A DNA stretch of 64,000 nucleotides from Chryseobacterium sp. 7 (lineage in GTDB: Bacteria > Bacteroidota > Bacteroidia > Flavobacteriales > Weeksellaceae). The notes under the pieces were generated by a model, which saw only the letters and a program-made list of their open reading frames with translations, had not been told where the DNA came from and did no database searches. The stretch lies in contig NZ_RCCA01000001.1 in assembly GCF_003663845.1 (NCBI RefSeq), forward strand, positions 1,922,001-1,986,000, given 5' to 3'. Of the stretch, positions 17,071 through 26,973 are shown one piece after another. Made by a program: the position numbers and the translations under genes. Positions within the stretch are counted from its first letter, which is position 1, and each line of letters opens with the position of its first letter.

Positions 17071-17937
17071 TTAATTCAAAACTTCATTCATCTTCGGATA
17101 TTGAGAAATTTTCCTGAAAACAAACTTATTGCTCTTCTGTAACTTTTCAATAAAAAGATCAAGTTCATTGATAGAATCTGCATCTCTCAGATATTGATCA
17201 TGAGTAAGGAACACAAGGTGTCTTGATGTTTTTTCAAGATCATTAAAGAAAATACTGTCCACTTTCTTAATCATTGCCTCATGGCTCCCTTTTAAAGTCA
17301 TTTTCTGAGAAGGTCTCCATTCAAGATCCCAGCCGATTACTTTATAGCCGGCTTTTTTAAGACCGTCTGCCGCGGCAGTGGAACTTTTAATATCTGTTAC
17401 ATTAATATTATTGAGCCTCCAGATATTTCTTCCCGGAGTTCTGGCAATTTTATCAGTAAGCTTAAGGCTGTCTTTGGCAATATCAAAATCGTGTACTACA
17501 GCGTCTGCATTTCTGTAAAAATCTGTGTATTTATTGTGGGCATGGGTGAAACTGTGGTTGGCCAGCTCTACAAGAGGGTTTTGCTTCAGGAGCAGTAGAT
17601 CATCTTTCTGTCTTTTACTTCCATAAGCATGTTTACCCACCAGAAAAGCGGTTGCACAAACGTTTCTTTTGTCAAGGATTTTTAAAAGATTTTCGGTTCC
17701 CTGGTTGGGACCGTCATCGAAGGTAAGGTAGATCACTCTTTTATCCGGGTCTATGCTTTCATCATCCATATCATTGGGGACTATTTCTGCGGAAGGATGT
17801 TCCTGTGAACTGACGACGGGGTCATTCACTTCTTTTTTGAAATTACAGCTGTTCAATAAAACTGAAGATGCACTCACCAATGCAAACATCCCGAGAAAAG
17901 TCATGTTTTTTGACTTTCCCGCAAAAATTTTTCTCAT
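17071..17937 (-). CDS. Polysaccharide deacetylase (NodB-type) lipoprotein
   Basis: Predicted envelope enzyme of 288 residues that removes acetyl groups from amino sugars in a polysaccharide. The ATG at 17937 is favoured over 17982 because it places a signal peptide ahead of a lipobox-like LLNSC. NodB motif 1 is YLTFDDGPNQGT and motif 2 is LANHSFTHAHN, giving the Asp-His-His metal site; later motifs are RTPGRNIWRLN and LVFLTHDQ. The linker after the Cys is acidic and Pro-rich. Substrate is not certain: peptidoglycan, chitin-type or capsule sugars are all possible. Confidence 0.87.
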   Translation of the reverse strand: MRKIFAGKSKNMTFLGMFALVSASSVLLNSCNFKKEVNDPVVSSQEHPSAEIVPNDMDDESIDPDKRVIYLTFDDGPNQGTENLLKILDKRNVCATAFLVGKHAYGSKRQKDDLLLLKQNPLVELANHSFTHAHNKYTDFYRNADAVVHDFDIAKDSLKLTDKIARTPGRNIWRLNNINVTDIKSSTAAADGLKKAGYKVIGWDLEWRPSQKMTLKGSHEAMIKKVDSIFFNDLEKTSRHLVFLTHDQYLRDADSINELDLFIEKLQKSNKFVFRKISQYPKMNEVLN

Positions 17938-18219
17938 AAAGATAATGGAATTTAAATTGTTAAAAATCGTTAAAAATAACATGTGAAAATTAACAAATTA
18001 CATGCCATGCTGTACAGCTTTTTTCTTTTTAAGGTTATTTTAAGAACTTTATTTTAAAGGATGTTTTTATAAATAGCTGGATTGTAAATTTATGATTTGT
18101 GTTTAACTGGATTTTAACATTTATAAATGTGAAAACGATAGTATTTTTCTATATTTGTTGAAGTTTTATTATTCTTCATGTTATAGAGAATTATTTTATT
18201 TTAACAAAATCAAATGATT

Positions 18220-18948
18220 TTATTCTAAAAAACTTTTTAAGTATAATGAATTTTGGATGGCAGCAGTTCCCCACGTGTTATTGAAAAATACATAAGCCGT
18301 TTTCCCGCTGGTTTTAATTTTTTCCGCAAGTTCATTCATAAAATCCTCGCTATATTCAGATTTGTAAAGAATGGGCTTGCCATGAAGTCTGTAATAAAGA
18401 ATATCCGGATGATTGATAATTATATCTTCAGGAAGATCACCGGGAAAGCTTACCCCTGAAAAGACCGTATTAAGATCTTTTAAAAGATCAAAGATTTCTT
18501 TTTGCCACCATGAGTTGTGACGGAATTCTATGACATTCAGAAAACTGTGATCAATATTATTGACAATGCGTTCTATATTTTCCGGAGTGTTTTTAAAAGA
18601 AGGAGGGAGCTGATATAGAAAACCGGAAAGCTTATCCTTCAAGCTGTTTTGAATATGACTGCAAAAAGCTGAGATTTCTTCTTTGGAATTTTCAAGCCTG
18701 TTTTGATGGGTAATGGATTTTGGGATTTTAATAAAAAACCTGAATGATTCAGGAGTGTCTTCGTACCATTTCAACAATGTTTTTGAAGTTGGTTTTCTAT
18801 AAAACGTAGAATTGATTTCTACAGCATTGAATTTTTTTGAATATAAAGAAAGAAAATCTTTACTGTTGGCATCTTCAGGATATAAAGACCCTTTCCAGTC
18901 GTTATTATAAAATCCTGAACAACCTATGTAAAGATTTTCTTTTTTCAT
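18220..18948 (-). CDS. DUF72 family protein (YecE-like)
   Basis: 242 residues with the DUF72 TIM-barrel pattern: YIGCSGFYNNDWKG at the start, FNAVEINSTFYRKP, LSGFLYQLPPSF, VIEFRHNSWW and YYRLHGKP. The function of the family is unknown. It starts 5 bases after the copA stop and is read in the same direction, so it is the second gene of the copA operon. Downstream 237-bp space (17983-18219) is AT-rich; I see nothing in it. Confidence 0.9.
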   Translation of the reverse strand: MKKENLYIGCSGFYNNDWKGSLYPEDANSKDFLSLYSKKFNAVEINSTFYRKPTSKTLLKWYEDTPESFRFFIKIPKSITHQNRLENSKEEISAFCSHIQNSLKDKLSGFLYQLPPSFKNTPENIERIVNNIDHSFLNVIEFRHNSWWQKEIFDLLKDLNTVFSGVSFPGDLPEDIIINHPDILYYRLHGKPILYKSEYSEDFMNELAEKIKTSGKTAYVFFNNTWGTAAIQNSLYLKSFLE

Positions 18949-18953
18949 GATAA

Positions 18954-21821
18954 TTATTTTATATCCAGATCCACGGAATTTAATCTTAATGAATTCAGAA
19001 TCACAGAAAGAGAACTGAAGCTCATGGCTGCGGCCGCAATCATTGGTGACAGTAGAATTCCAAAGAAAGGATACAATAATCCTGCCGCAACCGGAACACC
19101 TAAAACATTATAGATGAATGCGAAGAACAGGTTTTCTTTAATATTTCTAAGGAGCTTTTCACTGAGAAGCTTTGCCTTTGCAACACCTAAAATATCTCCT
19201 TTTAATAAAGTGATCTCTGCGCTTTCAATGGCAACATCTGTTCCTGTTCCCATGGCAATTCCTACATCAGACTGGGCAAGGGCAGGAGAGTCATTGATCC
19301 CATCTCCGGTCATTGCTACAATTTTACCCTGTTGCTGCAGCCTTTTTACTTCATTCAGTTTGTCTTCAGGAAGGCAGTTGGCTTTGAAATGTTTGATGCC
19401 TAATTCATCAGCAACGGCTTTTGCGGTATGTTCGTTGTCTCCTGTCATCATGATAACGTCTATACCTTCACTCATCAGTTGTTTCACTGCTTTTTTGGAG
19501 CTTGCTTTGATTTTATCCGTAAAGCTTATGAATCCAAGCACCTGCTGATCCTGTGCAATGTAAGAAATGGTGTGTGCTTTTGACTGTACCTCTACAGCTT
19601 TCTGTTTTAAATTTTCAGGAATAGCAATTTGATGTGAGATTAAAAGGTTTTCATTTCCTAAGTAAGCTGTTTTACCGTTGATATTTCCTTTCACTCCTTT
19701 TCCGGAAATATTTTCAAACTGATCTACTTTTTCAGCCGTTACATTCTCTTCTTTTGCTCTTTTTATAACAGCGTTGGAGAGTGGGTGTTCAGAATTCTGA
19801 TTCAGAGAAAAAGCGAGTTTTAAAATCTGGTTCTGATCTTCGTTTACCACTTCAATATATTCTACTGAAGGCTTTCCTTCCGTTAAAGTTCCGGTTTTAT
19901 CAGTAATCAGAACATTTACTTTGTTCATTTGTTCAAGGGCTTCTGCATTTTTAATCAGGATTCCGTTTTTAGCTCCTTTCCCGATTCCTACCATTAAAGA
20001 CATAGGTGTTGCGAGACCAAGAGCACATGGACATGCTACTATTAAAACAGCTACAGCATTCACGAAAGCAAATAAACTTTTTTTTCCTTCCGGCCCGAAA
20101 AACTGCCACAGAATAAAAGTAAGCACAGCAATAAGGATGACTACAGGAACAAATACTTTTGAAACTTTATCGGTAAGCTTCTGGATAGGGGCTTTACTTC
20201 GGCTGGCCTCATTCACCATTTTAATGATTTGCGAAAGTAGGGTTTCATCACCTACTTTTTCCGCTTTCATGATGAATACCTGATTGCCGTTTATAGTTCC
20301 GGAAGATACTTTATCGTCAATATTTTTTTCTACAGGAACGGGTTCTCCCGTGATCATACTTTCATCAACGATAGAATTACCTTCAATAATTTTTCCATCC
20401 ACCGGAATTTTTTCGCCGGGTTTTACTTTTAATAAATCTCCTATTTTTACCTGAGAAAGCAGCACTTTCTTTTCTTCACCGTTTACCATTAGGTTCGCTT
20501 CATCCGGAGAAAGATTCATGAGTTCTTTGATGGCATTTCCTGTTTTTTTATGAGCGGCAGCCTCCATCAGCTGGCCTAAAATAACAAGGGTTAAAATAAC
20601 ACATACCGCCTCAAAATATAATGGAATCTCATGATTGTGACCACGAATTTCATGTGGAATAATATCAGGGAAAATCAAAGCCACAATGCTGAAAATAAAT
20701 GCTGCCGCCACACCCAAAGCAATAAGACTGAACATATTCAGATTCCATGTTTTGAAAGAAACCCAGCCTCTTTTTAACAGAAACCATCCTGAATAAAATA
20801 GTACTGGAAGTGTTAAAGCGAGCTCAATAAATCCCTGAACCTGATGTGAGAAGGGGAAATTGATGAACATTCCACCCATTGAAAGAATAAACACCGGAAT
20901 GGTAAATGCTAATGAAGTAATGAACTTTCTTTTTAGTATGTTGTAGGTTTCATCTTCCTCATCATATCCGCTGTCAGGCATTCTTACGAGATCCATTCCA
21001 CAGATCGGGCAGTCTCCGGGTTCATCACGAATGATTTCCGGGTGCATTGGACAGGTGTATTTTGCGGTTTTCTTTTCAGGATATTTTACAAGGTCCATCC
21101 CACAGACAGGGCATCCTACATTGGAATCATAAGTTTTGTCACCTTCACAATACATGGGGCAGTAATATTTGCCTGCCATCTCATCAGTAACTTTAGGGGC
21201 TTCATGATTATGGCCATGGTGGTGATTATGATGGTCGTGAGCATGGGAATGAGAATGCTGGTGTTGTGAAGCCGCTTTTTGTACGAGTTCTTCAGTAATT
21301 GGTTCCAAATCCATATGACAAACTGGACAGTCTCCTTTTTCATCATACACTTTATCACCCTCGCAAAACATAGGACAATAATGTTTTCCTATACTGTCTT
21401 TAAAATTTTCCGGAAGATGTGTTGATAAGTAAGTGGTTTTATGATTGGGATCTTTAGCCATTTTTTCTTCAATAGGAACCAGGTACATTTTGCAGACAGG
21501 GCATCTTTCTCCCTGCTTGAAATAGACTTTATCTCCTTCACATTCCATTGGACAATAGTATACTGAAGAGGGAGATACGCGGTCCTGAGGTTTTACAAAA
21601 GCTTTCTCAGGAGTATTAGGATCTTCAATTCTGTATTTTCCTATTTCTGCCAAAGCATCATTTAAATCTGAAAGCTTTACTTCGTGATCAGAAGTAATGG
21701 TTGCGGTATTGCTTTCCAGATTTACGTCAGCGATAATTCCGTCAATACTGTTCAGTTGGTTGGATATTTTTTTCTGACAGCCGGAACACGTCATTCCGAG
21801 TATTTTATACTGTTGTTCCAT
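18954..21821 (-). CDS. copA: Copper-type P1B ATPase with extended metal-binding N-terminus
   Basis: 955 residues. Order: HMA domain with GMTCSGC (1-70); three modules of the YYCPM.CEGDK...CPVC.MDL type plus a fourth, [10 protein letters not shown]...CPICGMDL; a His-rich stretch between the second and third; then eight membrane helices with the [10 protein letters not shown] metal motif, [11 protein letters not shown] phosphorylation site and [14 protein letters not shown] hinge. Predicted to pump Cu(I) out of the cytosol. The start at 21821 gives an HMA domain directly after MEQQYKI. Operon with the DUF72 gene; the AraC-type gene with its own Cys pair lies upstream in the same direction. Confidence 0.93.
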   Translation of the reverse strand: MEQQYKILGMTCSGCQKKISNQLNSIDGIIADVNLESNTATITSDHEVKLSDLNDALAEIGKYRIEDPNTPEKAFVKPQDRVSPSSVYYCPMECEGDKVYFKQGERCPVCKMYLVPIEEKMAKDPNHKTTYLSTHLPENFKDSIGKHYCPMFCEGDKVYDEKGDCPVCHMDLEPITEELVQKAASQHQHSHSHAHDHHNHHHGHNHEAPKVTDEMAGKYYCPMYCEGDKTYDSNVGCPVCGMDLVKYPEKKTAKYTCPMHPEIIRDEPGDCPICGMDLVRMPDSGYDEEDETYNILKRKFITSLAFTIPVFILSMGGMFINFPFSHQVQGFIELALTLPVLFYSGWFLLKRGWVSFKTWNLNMFSLIALGVAAAFIFSIVALIFPDIIPHEIRGHNHEIPLYFEAVCVILTLVILGQLMEAAAHKKTGNAIKELMNLSPDEANLMVNGEEKKVLLSQVKIGDLLKVKPGEKIPVDGKIIEGNSIVDESMITGEPVPVEKNIDDKVSSGTINGNQVFIMKAEKVGDETLLSQIIKMVNEASRSKAPIQKLTDKVSKVFVPVVILIAVLTFILWQFFGPEGKKSLFAFVNAVAVLIVACPCALGLATPMSLMVGIGKGAKNGILIKNAEALEQMNKVNVLITDKTGTLTEGKPSVEYIEVVNEDQNQILKLAFSLNQNSEHPLSNAVIKRAKEENVTAEKVDQFENISGKGVKGNINGKTAYLGNENLLISHQIAIPENLKQKAVEVQSKAHTISYIAQDQQVLGFISFTDKIKASSKKAVKQLMSEGIDVIMMTGDNEHTAKAVADELGIKHFKANCLPEDKLNEVKRLQQQGKIVAMTGDGINDSPALAQSDVGIAMGTGTDVAIESAEITLLKGDILGVAKAKLLSEKLLRNIKENLFFAFIYNVLGVPVAAGLLYPFFGILLSPMIAAAAMSFSSLSVILNSLRLNSVDLDIK

Positions 21822-21990
21822 GATTCTTAAATTAATACTACAAATTTCCAAAATGGAAAACTAAGGCTGTTATAAATTTAAGGATAATAGTTATAAAATT
21901 AGGCTAGTGTGAGAGTGTTAGAGTGGGAGAGTTGTAGGGTTTGAACGTTTGAGTGTTTGTAAGTGAAATAGGAATATTTAACTTTTTTAC

Positions 21991-22014
21991 TCTCAAACCT
22001 TCAAACTCTCAAAC
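21991..22014. repeat. Three octamer repeats between the AraC-type gene and copA
   Basis: tctcaaac, cttcaaac, tctcaaac in direct tandem, abutting the AraC-type stop codon. The rest of the 193-bp space up to the copA ATG has G-rich low-complexity sequence (gagagtg, gagtggg, gagagtt) on the plus strand. Confidence 0.6.
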
Positions 22015-22575
22015 TTATAGATTATCGAGTGCTTTGCGGTTGTGCTCTTTCAGTTTTTTGAATTCAGTGGGGGTGAACCCGGTTACATTACGAAATTGGG
22101 AAGAAAGATGCTGTACACTTTTATAGCCAAGTTTTCCTGCAATTTCAGTGAGATTAAATTCATTATACAGAAGGAGCTCTTTAACCTTTTCAATTTTCTG
22201 AAGAATGAAGAACTGTTCTAATGTGATATTTTCGTTTTGTGAAAATGTTTTTGAAAGTGCGCTGTAATCTTTATGAAGTTTTGAACTTAAAAATTCCGAA
22301 AGGAGAAAATCTTCCGGGATATCAAGTTCGCTTATTTTTATAATAATCAGGTTTTTGATTTTTTCTACAACCTGATGTGCAGAATCCATAATCCTTTCAA
22401 AGCCTGTATTTAACAGCTCTTTTTCTATGATATGCATTTTTTCAGGGGAAACTTCATCTTCTGTTTCTACTTCACCTAACAGAATAGTACTTATCCCTAC
22501 ATCTGCATTCTGAAAAATGTTTTCCACCGCCGCAATGCACCTGTTGCAGACCATATTCTTTATGAAAATTTTCAT
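22015..22575 (-). CDS. AraC-type regulator with N-terminal HMA-like metal-binding domain
   Basis: 186 residues. The first ~65 resemble a heavy-metal-associated domain: MKIFIKNMVCNRCIAAVENIF carries a C-x-x-C pair in the position of GMTCxxC. The C-terminal ~100 residues are an AraC helix-turn-helix pair, with EKVKELLLYNEFNLTEIAGKLGYKSVQHLSSQFRNVTGFTPTEF. It overlaps the thioesterase stop by 4 bases (ATGA), so the two are translationally coupled. Position next to copA suggests copper or another thiophilic metal as signal; that is inference. Confidence 0.85.
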   Translation of the reverse strand: MKIFIKNMVCNRCIAAVENIFQNADVGISTILLGEVETEDEVSPEKMHIIEKELLNTGFERIMDSAHQVVEKIKNLIIIKISELDIPEDFLLSEFLSSKLHKDYSALSKTFSQNENITLEQFFILQKIEKVKELLLYNEFNLTEIAGKLGYKSVQHLSSQFRNVTGFTPTEFKKLKEHNRKALDNL

Positions 22576-22967
22576 AGACTGTTGTTTAACCTGTCTTTTA
22601 CGAATTCAATCTGGGTTTTGCCATGAGGAGCAGGATTACCCTCTGCATCAAGGTTTACCATGACGATTTTTTCTACCGTAATAATAGTTTGATGAGTCAT
22701 TTTATTTCTCACATCACATCTTAAAGTAATAGAAGAGGATCCGAAATGAGATGCTTCAATTCCTATTTCTATAATATCTCCCTGTTTTGCAGAACTTACG
22801 AAATTAATTTCCGAGATAAATTTGGTGACTACTTTTGTGTTTTCCAGCTGAATAATGGCATAAAGTGCTGCTTCTTCATCTATCCATTGTAATAGTCTTC
22901 CTCCGAAAAGAGAGTGATTAGGATTTAAGTCTTCGGGTTTTACCCATTTTCTGGTATGGTAGTTCAT
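22572..22967 (-). CDS. Hotdog-fold acyl-CoA thioesterase
   Basis: 131 residues with the 4-hydroxybenzoyl/acyl-CoA thioesterase pattern: NPNHSLFGGRLLQWIDEEAALYA (Asp-containing catalytic helix), then IGIEASHFGSSSITLRCDV and a C-terminal VMVNLDAEGNPAPH. It should hydrolyse acyl-CoA in the cytosol. The start at 22967 follows a TAAATTTG -7 box (22989-22996), which excludes the longer ORF start at 22991. First gene of a unit with the HMA-AraC regulator (4-base overlap). Confidence 0.85.
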   Translation of the reverse strand: MNYHTRKWVKPEDLNPNHSLFGGRLLQWIDEEAALYAIIQLENTKVVTKFISEINFVSSAKQGDIIEIGIEASHFGSSSITLRCDVRNKMTHQTIITVEKIVMVNLDAEGNPAPHGKTQIEFVKDRLNNSL

Positions 22968-22988
22968 ATCTTTTAATAATTTGCAGTA

Positions 22989-22996
22989 CAAATTTA
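22989..22996 (-). promoter_or_regulatory. -7 box of the thioesterase/AraC unit
   Basis: TAAATTTG on the minus strand, 21 bases before the ATG at 22967. Confidence 0.6.
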
Positions 22997-23348
22997 GTGT
23001 TAATAGCTGATGTTTTCAAAAGAATCGTATTTATTGATCTGAAAAGAATCATTCATTTTCTCAATCATTTTCTTTTGGAACGCATTGCTTTGGTTTTTGC
23101 AGTTGAAGTATCATTCAGCAGTTTCTGATATTCCTTGCTTTCCATAGGAAATAAAGCAACCTTTCCTTCTGAATTATGATGAAACCCAAATCCGTATTTC
23201 TTGGCTAAAGGAGAACGACGAAGACAAGGTTGCCCTTTTGAAAAGAATTTTTCTCTTTCTTTCTGTCTTTCTTCTTCTGAAATCTCATTTTTAATGGCAT
23301 AACACTCAAAAATAATATCATCTGAAGAAAAAGTGTAAGGGTTTTTTA

Positions 23349-24194
23349 GAGCCTGTTTAAATTTTATTGAGTAATAATTTTATAGCGGATAATTTGGTCA
23401 TATTTTCGGAAGACTCATGCAGTAGTTCATAGTTCCTACAAAGCCTTCTGTCATTATCAAACCAAGCAAAAGTTCTTTCTATTACCCATCGTTTACTTAC
23501 GGGTTTAAACTCTTTTTTAGCTTGTTTTTCTTTATCCCGACTTACCACTTTTACCAGGTATGAATAAAGGCTATGAGCTTTATCTAGAAAATCTCCTCTA
23601 TAGCCTGCATCAGCAAGAATACACTTGAAATTCATCAGCTCTTCCCTGAGTAATCTAAGCAAAAGCAATCCAGCCTTACTATCATGAATATTGGCTACAC
23701 AAACCATCACTGCGATTAAAAATCCATTCTTATCTACTAGCACATGGCGTTTTATTCCTTTTATTTTCTTATTTCCATCTACGCCATGAAGACCTCTATT
23801 ATTGCCCCAGCGTACACTTTGGCTATCCATTATTCCTAAGGAGGCTTCTGCTCGCTGACCCTTTTTTATACGAACTTTCATTCGTAGCTTTTCTAGAATT
23901 AAGTCAAAATATCCCAACTCCGTCCAACGGATATAATAGTAATAAACCAATTGCCATTTGGGGAAATCTTTAGGAAGCATACGCCACTGGCAACCTGTTT
24001 TTATCAAATACATTAAGGAGTTCCAAATCAAAAGAAGAGGATATTTTCTCTTTCTCTCTTTTAGGTTCATCGTTTTCTTTATATATTGCCACTGGTTTTC
24101 AGTTAAATCGGTTGGGTATTTCATTTTTTTTTTTCAAATATCCAACCTCTGAAAGCCTCTTAACAAAATTTTCTACGAAAATTTAAACAGGCTC
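23349..24194. mobile_element. IS5-family insertion sequence, 846 bp, intact
   Basis: 17-bp identical terminal inverted repeats (gagcctgtttaaatttt; 23349-23365 and 24178-24194), flanked by a 3-bp direct repeat TTA (23346-23348 and 24195-24197). One transposase fills most of the element on the minus strand. The T-N-A-type triplet duplication points to the IS1031-like or IS427-like branch of IS5. Confidence 0.95.
23357..24124 (-). CDS. IS5-family transposase (DDE)
   Basis: 255 residues, full length for the group. N-terminal YPTDLTENQWQYI helix-turn-helix-type segment, then the DDE transposase: first Asp in IMDSQSVRWGN, second in CILADAGYRGDF, and the Glu in VIERTFAWFDNDRRLCRNYE. The stop codon sits 8 bases from the element's left end. 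No frameshift or interruption, so the element may still move. Confidence 0.94.
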   Translation of the reverse strand: MKYPTDLTENQWQYIKKTMNLKERKRKYPLLLIWNSLMYLIKTGCQWRMLPKDFPKWQLVYYYYIRWTELGYFDLILEKLRMKVRIKKGQRAEASLGIMDSQSVRWGNNRGLHGVDGNKKIKGIKRHVLVDKNGFLIAVMVCVANIHDSKAGLLLLRLLREELMNFKCILADAGYRGDFLDKAHSLYSYLVKVVSRDKEKQAKKEFKPVSKRWVIERTFAWFDNDRRLCRNYELLHESSENMTKLSAIKLLLNKI

Positions 24195-24571
24195 TTATAA
24201 TTTTCTCATATTGAAGATTGGCCAATGTTTTTTGTTTTTTTTCAGGAGGAATCTGTGCCTGGGAGACAGGACAGTCTTCGGCAACTTCAATGAGTGTGTT
24301 GGTATAATTTGTGGTGTGTGGTTTCATATTTTGGCTTGGAATTTAAGATTTCATGAAGAACGGGACAATAAGGAAGATCGTAATAATAATATTTTCAATC
24401 TTATCAGCTTGATTGTGAATGGTTAGACTTGGGTTTTGTTGTTAATTTTTAACTAATTTTATGATAAAATGTTTTCATGTTTAACTAATTGATAGTTAGT
24501 GTATTAAATTGATTTTATTTCCCATTTGGGTATTTGGATTCAACATAATGTGAGAAATATTTAAAAAAAGC

Positions 24572-24601
24572 TTTGATTTGAAATTTTTAATTGTATCTTG
24601 C
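24572..24601 (+). promoter_or_regulatory. Putative promoter of the RRM gene
   Basis: TTTG at 24572-24575 and an imperfect -7 box TATCTTGC at 24594-24601, spaced 18 bases, about 95 bases before the ATG. The leader is very AU-rich. A 6-bp hairpin sequence (taacta / tagtta) lies farther up at 24482-24498; otherwise 24328-24571 shows nothing. Confidence 0.45.
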
Positions 24602-24695
24602 ATACGTTTATATTTGGAATCAATATTTGTTCATTAATTTATGTTGTTTTTCTTTTATATACCAAATTTTTATTAATTTTTTAATTTATTTTAAA

Positions 24696-25058
24696 ATGAA
24701 CATTTTTGTTTCAAACATCAATTACGCAACTAAAGAGTATGAGTTGCACGATCTATTCGCAGAATTTGGTGACGTATCATCAGCTAAAATCGTTACAGAC
24801 AGAGAAACTGGTCGTTCCAGAGGTTTCGGTTTTGTAGAGATGGGTGATGAAGAAGGACAGCAAGCTATTGAAGCTCTTAACCAAAAAGAATTTAACGGAA
24901 AAACTTTAAACGTATCTGAAGCTAAGCCAAGAGAAGAAAAGCCAAGAAGAAGCTTTGACAACAACAGAGGTGGTGGTTACGGAAACAACCGTGGAAACGG
25001 TGGTGGATACGGTGGTGGAAACAACCGTGGAGGTAACGGCGGAGGAAACCGTTGGTAA
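24696..25058 (+). CDS. RNA-binding protein with RRM and Gly-rich tail
   Basis: 120 residues. One RRM (1-80) with RNP2 IFVSNINY and RNP1 RGFGFVEM, then a basic linker (EAKPREEKPRRSFD) and a Gly/Asn/Arg-rich tail (GGGYGNNRGNGGGYG pattern), like the Rbp proteins of cyanobacteria and Bacteroidota. Probably an RNA chaperone or post-transcriptional regulator. The ATG at 24696 is chosen because the RRM begins there; upstream codons in frame are low-complexity. The AU-rich ~90-base leader could carry temperature control, which is inference. Closed by a terminator. Confidence 0.92.
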   Translation: MNIFVSNINYATKEYELHDLFAEFGDVSSAKIVTDRETGRSRGFGFVEMGDEEGQQAIEALNQKEFNGKTLNVSEAKPREEKPRRSFDNNRGGGYGNNRGNGGGYGGGNNRGGNGGGNRW

Positions 25059-25066
25059 AAAATACG

Positions 25067-25091
25067 AAGCGGCTTAAAAGCCGCTTTTTTA
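25067..25091 (+). terminator. Terminator after the RRM gene
   Basis: aagcggctt / aagccgctt with a short loop and a T run. Confidence 0.87.
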
Positions 25092-25137
25092 TGGAATTTA
25101 TTTTAGGAGACTATTTCTCCAATAGATAAAAACAAAG

Positions 25138-25163
25138 TAAGGCTATCTCATCGATAGCCTTAT
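25138..25163 (-). terminator. Terminator after the DUF4153 operon
   Basis: taaggctat / atagcctta on the minus strand with a 7-base loop, directly after the DUF4153 stop. Confidence 0.75.
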
Positions 25164-25164
25164 T

Positions 25165-26949
25165 TTATTTCAATCTTATCAATATATAAACACTTTCGTA
25201 ATAAATGCTGGCTGTATCTTGTTCAGAATATTTCTCCCGGGTAATTTCACTGAAAATAAGTTTAACATGATATTTACCCAAATCAGATTCCATAGTTATC
25301 TCAGGAACTTTTACATTTCCGGTTTTGTTTTTATTTTCTTCAAACAGTTTTATAATCTGTGGTCCGAAATCTACTTCTTCTTTAGAATTTAATGTTAGCT
25401 TTAGTGAGGACTCATCAGTCAGCTGATCTTTAAGCTCAAACTCATCGTTATTCAGTTTTTGCGGATCTCTGCTATAGCGGTGGTAAGAAATTAAATATTG
25501 ATAATTTCCGAGCTCTACAGCCTGTTTTTCTGGTACAAGAACCAGTCTGTTCATTTCGTATGCCCTGTTTTTTACAGTGACGTTTACATCTGAGAATTTA
25601 TTCTGTATATCATATCTTATACTATAAAATGCTCCGATTGCAGTATTGTTTGCTAATTCGGCCTGATCTTTTTCGTTGAGTAAGGTAGATAAAAATTTAT
25701 TTTGTTTTCTTTCAGCCAGAAATTCAAATTTATCGGCAATTTCGTTACGGATGGTATCAGTAACTTTTTTATTGAAATTAATTGTACCGGCACTCATAAG
25801 CTGATTCTGGTTTAGAATGTTCATTAATTGCGTTTTCTGACTTCTATTTGCGACACTGAAAGCATTCAGATAGGGGAAAATCAACGCAAAAGCTCCAAAC
25901 AAAAATAAGCTGATCGGAATAAACTTGATGCTTGGCTTTCTGCCAAAAATAAAATAAACGACAATACTCAGCAGCCACAATGCAAGCAGAAGAACAAAAT
26001 ATCTTGGTTCTGTATAACCGTATTCTAAAATTCTGGTAAAAATAGCTGTGAAAAGTAATACAATTAAAGGAACAATGGTATAATAGAATGCCTTTGAAAA
26101 TATTTTAACCCAGGATTTCGCATTTTCTTCTTTTAACGGATGTACCAGCAATAATGCCAGAATTCCCACAACACTGTAAGCTAAAACAAGGTAAGAAACC
26201 CAGCCTCTTGGCAGCTGCCAGTTGATTAATATTTTAGCTGAATAGAAATAAAGAATAGCTACATAAATAAGCAGCAACGGAATTAGAATAAACTGAGTGA
26301 AAAACTTTAAAACAACAGGATAGGTTCCGTCTTTTTCAAGATTGGTAAGTCCTTTATCATTAAATAAAAGAAAAATAAAACTGCTCCCGAAAATAGCCAG
26401 AACAAAGAATGTATCTCTGTAAATTCTGTCATGGAAATTAAAATCAAAAAGTTTATCAATAGCCAGAATTGCTAATTCAACACCACCTGTTAAAACTCCT
26501 GTAAATACAGCAGTAAGAAAGATATTGACAAAAAGGTTTTTGTTATACTGCCAGAAGCTAAGCTCTCTGTTTTTCTCCAGAAATGGAACAAAAGAAACCA
26601 ATAAATGGGAGAGTAGCGCGGTAACAGCAATGGTATAAGCGTAAACTTCCGTGAAATTATTTTTTTTATCCGGCAGAATAAAATAGAATCCGATAAGAAA
26701 GAGAATACCACCGAGATGTAAGAGCAATTCTTTTCCTATTCTCTGTGAGAACATCTTTAGGGCAAACATCAATGAAATCCCGAGACAGCTGCAAATGGTG
26801 AATTTTATATAGGACATAGCATCATTCTGCTCGGTTTCAATAATGCATATAGTACCTATAGAAGCTAATAAAGCCATTACCAGAATCATAGGATATCGGA
26901 AAATGACTTCATTGGCCCGGCTCAGAGTTTCCTGGAATTTTGTTTTCAT
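25165..26949 (-). CDS. DUF4153 multi-pass membrane protein
   Basis: 594 residues: a short basic N-terminus, about twelve hydrophobic helices over residues 20-370, and a soluble C-terminal domain of ~220 residues (from about QKTQLMNILNQNQLMSAG) likely on the outside. The pattern fits DUF4153, a Bacteroidota/Firmicutes membrane family of unknown function. Last gene of the PAP2-BlaI-DUF4153 run: it begins 24 bases after the BlaI-type stop. Confidence 0.82.
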   Translation of the reverse strand: MKTKFQETLSRANEVIFRYPMILVMALLASIGTICIIETEQNDAMSYIKFTICSCLGISLMFALKMFSQRIGKELLLHLGGILFLIGFYFILPDKKNNFTEVYAYTIAVTALLSHLLVSFVPFLEKNRELSFWQYNKNLFVNIFLTAVFTGVLTGGVELAILAIDKLFDFNFHDRIYRDTFFVLAIFGSSFIFLLFNDKGLTNLEKDGTYPVVLKFFTQFILIPLLLIYVAILYFYSAKILINWQLPRGWVSYLVLAYSVVGILALLLVHPLKEENAKSWVKIFSKAFYYTIVPLIVLLFTAIFTRILEYGYTEPRYFVLLLALWLLSIVVYFIFGRKPSIKFIPISLFLFGAFALIFPYLNAFSVANRSQKTQLMNILNQNQLMSAGTINFNKKVTDTIRNEIADKFEFLAERKQNKFLSTLLNEKDQAELANNTAIGAFYSIRYDIQNKFSDVNVTVKNRAYEMNRLVLVPEKQAVELGNYQYLISYHRYSRDPQKLNNDEFELKDQLTDESSLKLTLNSKEEVDFGPQIIKLFEENKNKTGNVKVPEITMESDLGKYHVKLIFSEITREKYSEQDTASIYYESVYILIRLK

Positions 26950-26973
26950 GATTTGGTGTTTTTAAGATTTAGA

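Larger units (their letters stand above)
23065..24327 (-). pseudogene. DUF6157 family gene split by an IS element
   Basis: Start ATG at 24325-24327 (MKPHTTNYTNTLIEVAEDCPV), broken after LANLQYEKII by the insertion at 23349-24194, and resuming with KNPYTFSSDDIIFECYA to a TGA at 23065. Removing the element and one copy of the 3-base duplication restores an unbroken 137-codon frame with the family order SSDDIIFE, EREKFFSKGQPCLRRSPLAKKYGFGFHHN and EGKVALFPMES. The function of DUF6157 is unknown. Because no other damage is seen, the insertion is recent. Confidence 0.9.

Noticed and set aside
21241..21280. His-rich coding repeat in copA as a DNA repeat element
   Set aside because: In-frame coding for the His-rich metal loop explains it.
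24211..24426. 71-codon plus-strand ORF
   Set aside because: It is antisense to the 5' part of the split DUF6157 gene.
26490..26711. 73-codon ORF inside the DUF4153 gene
   Set aside because: Shadow of the longer membrane-protein frame; no independent support.
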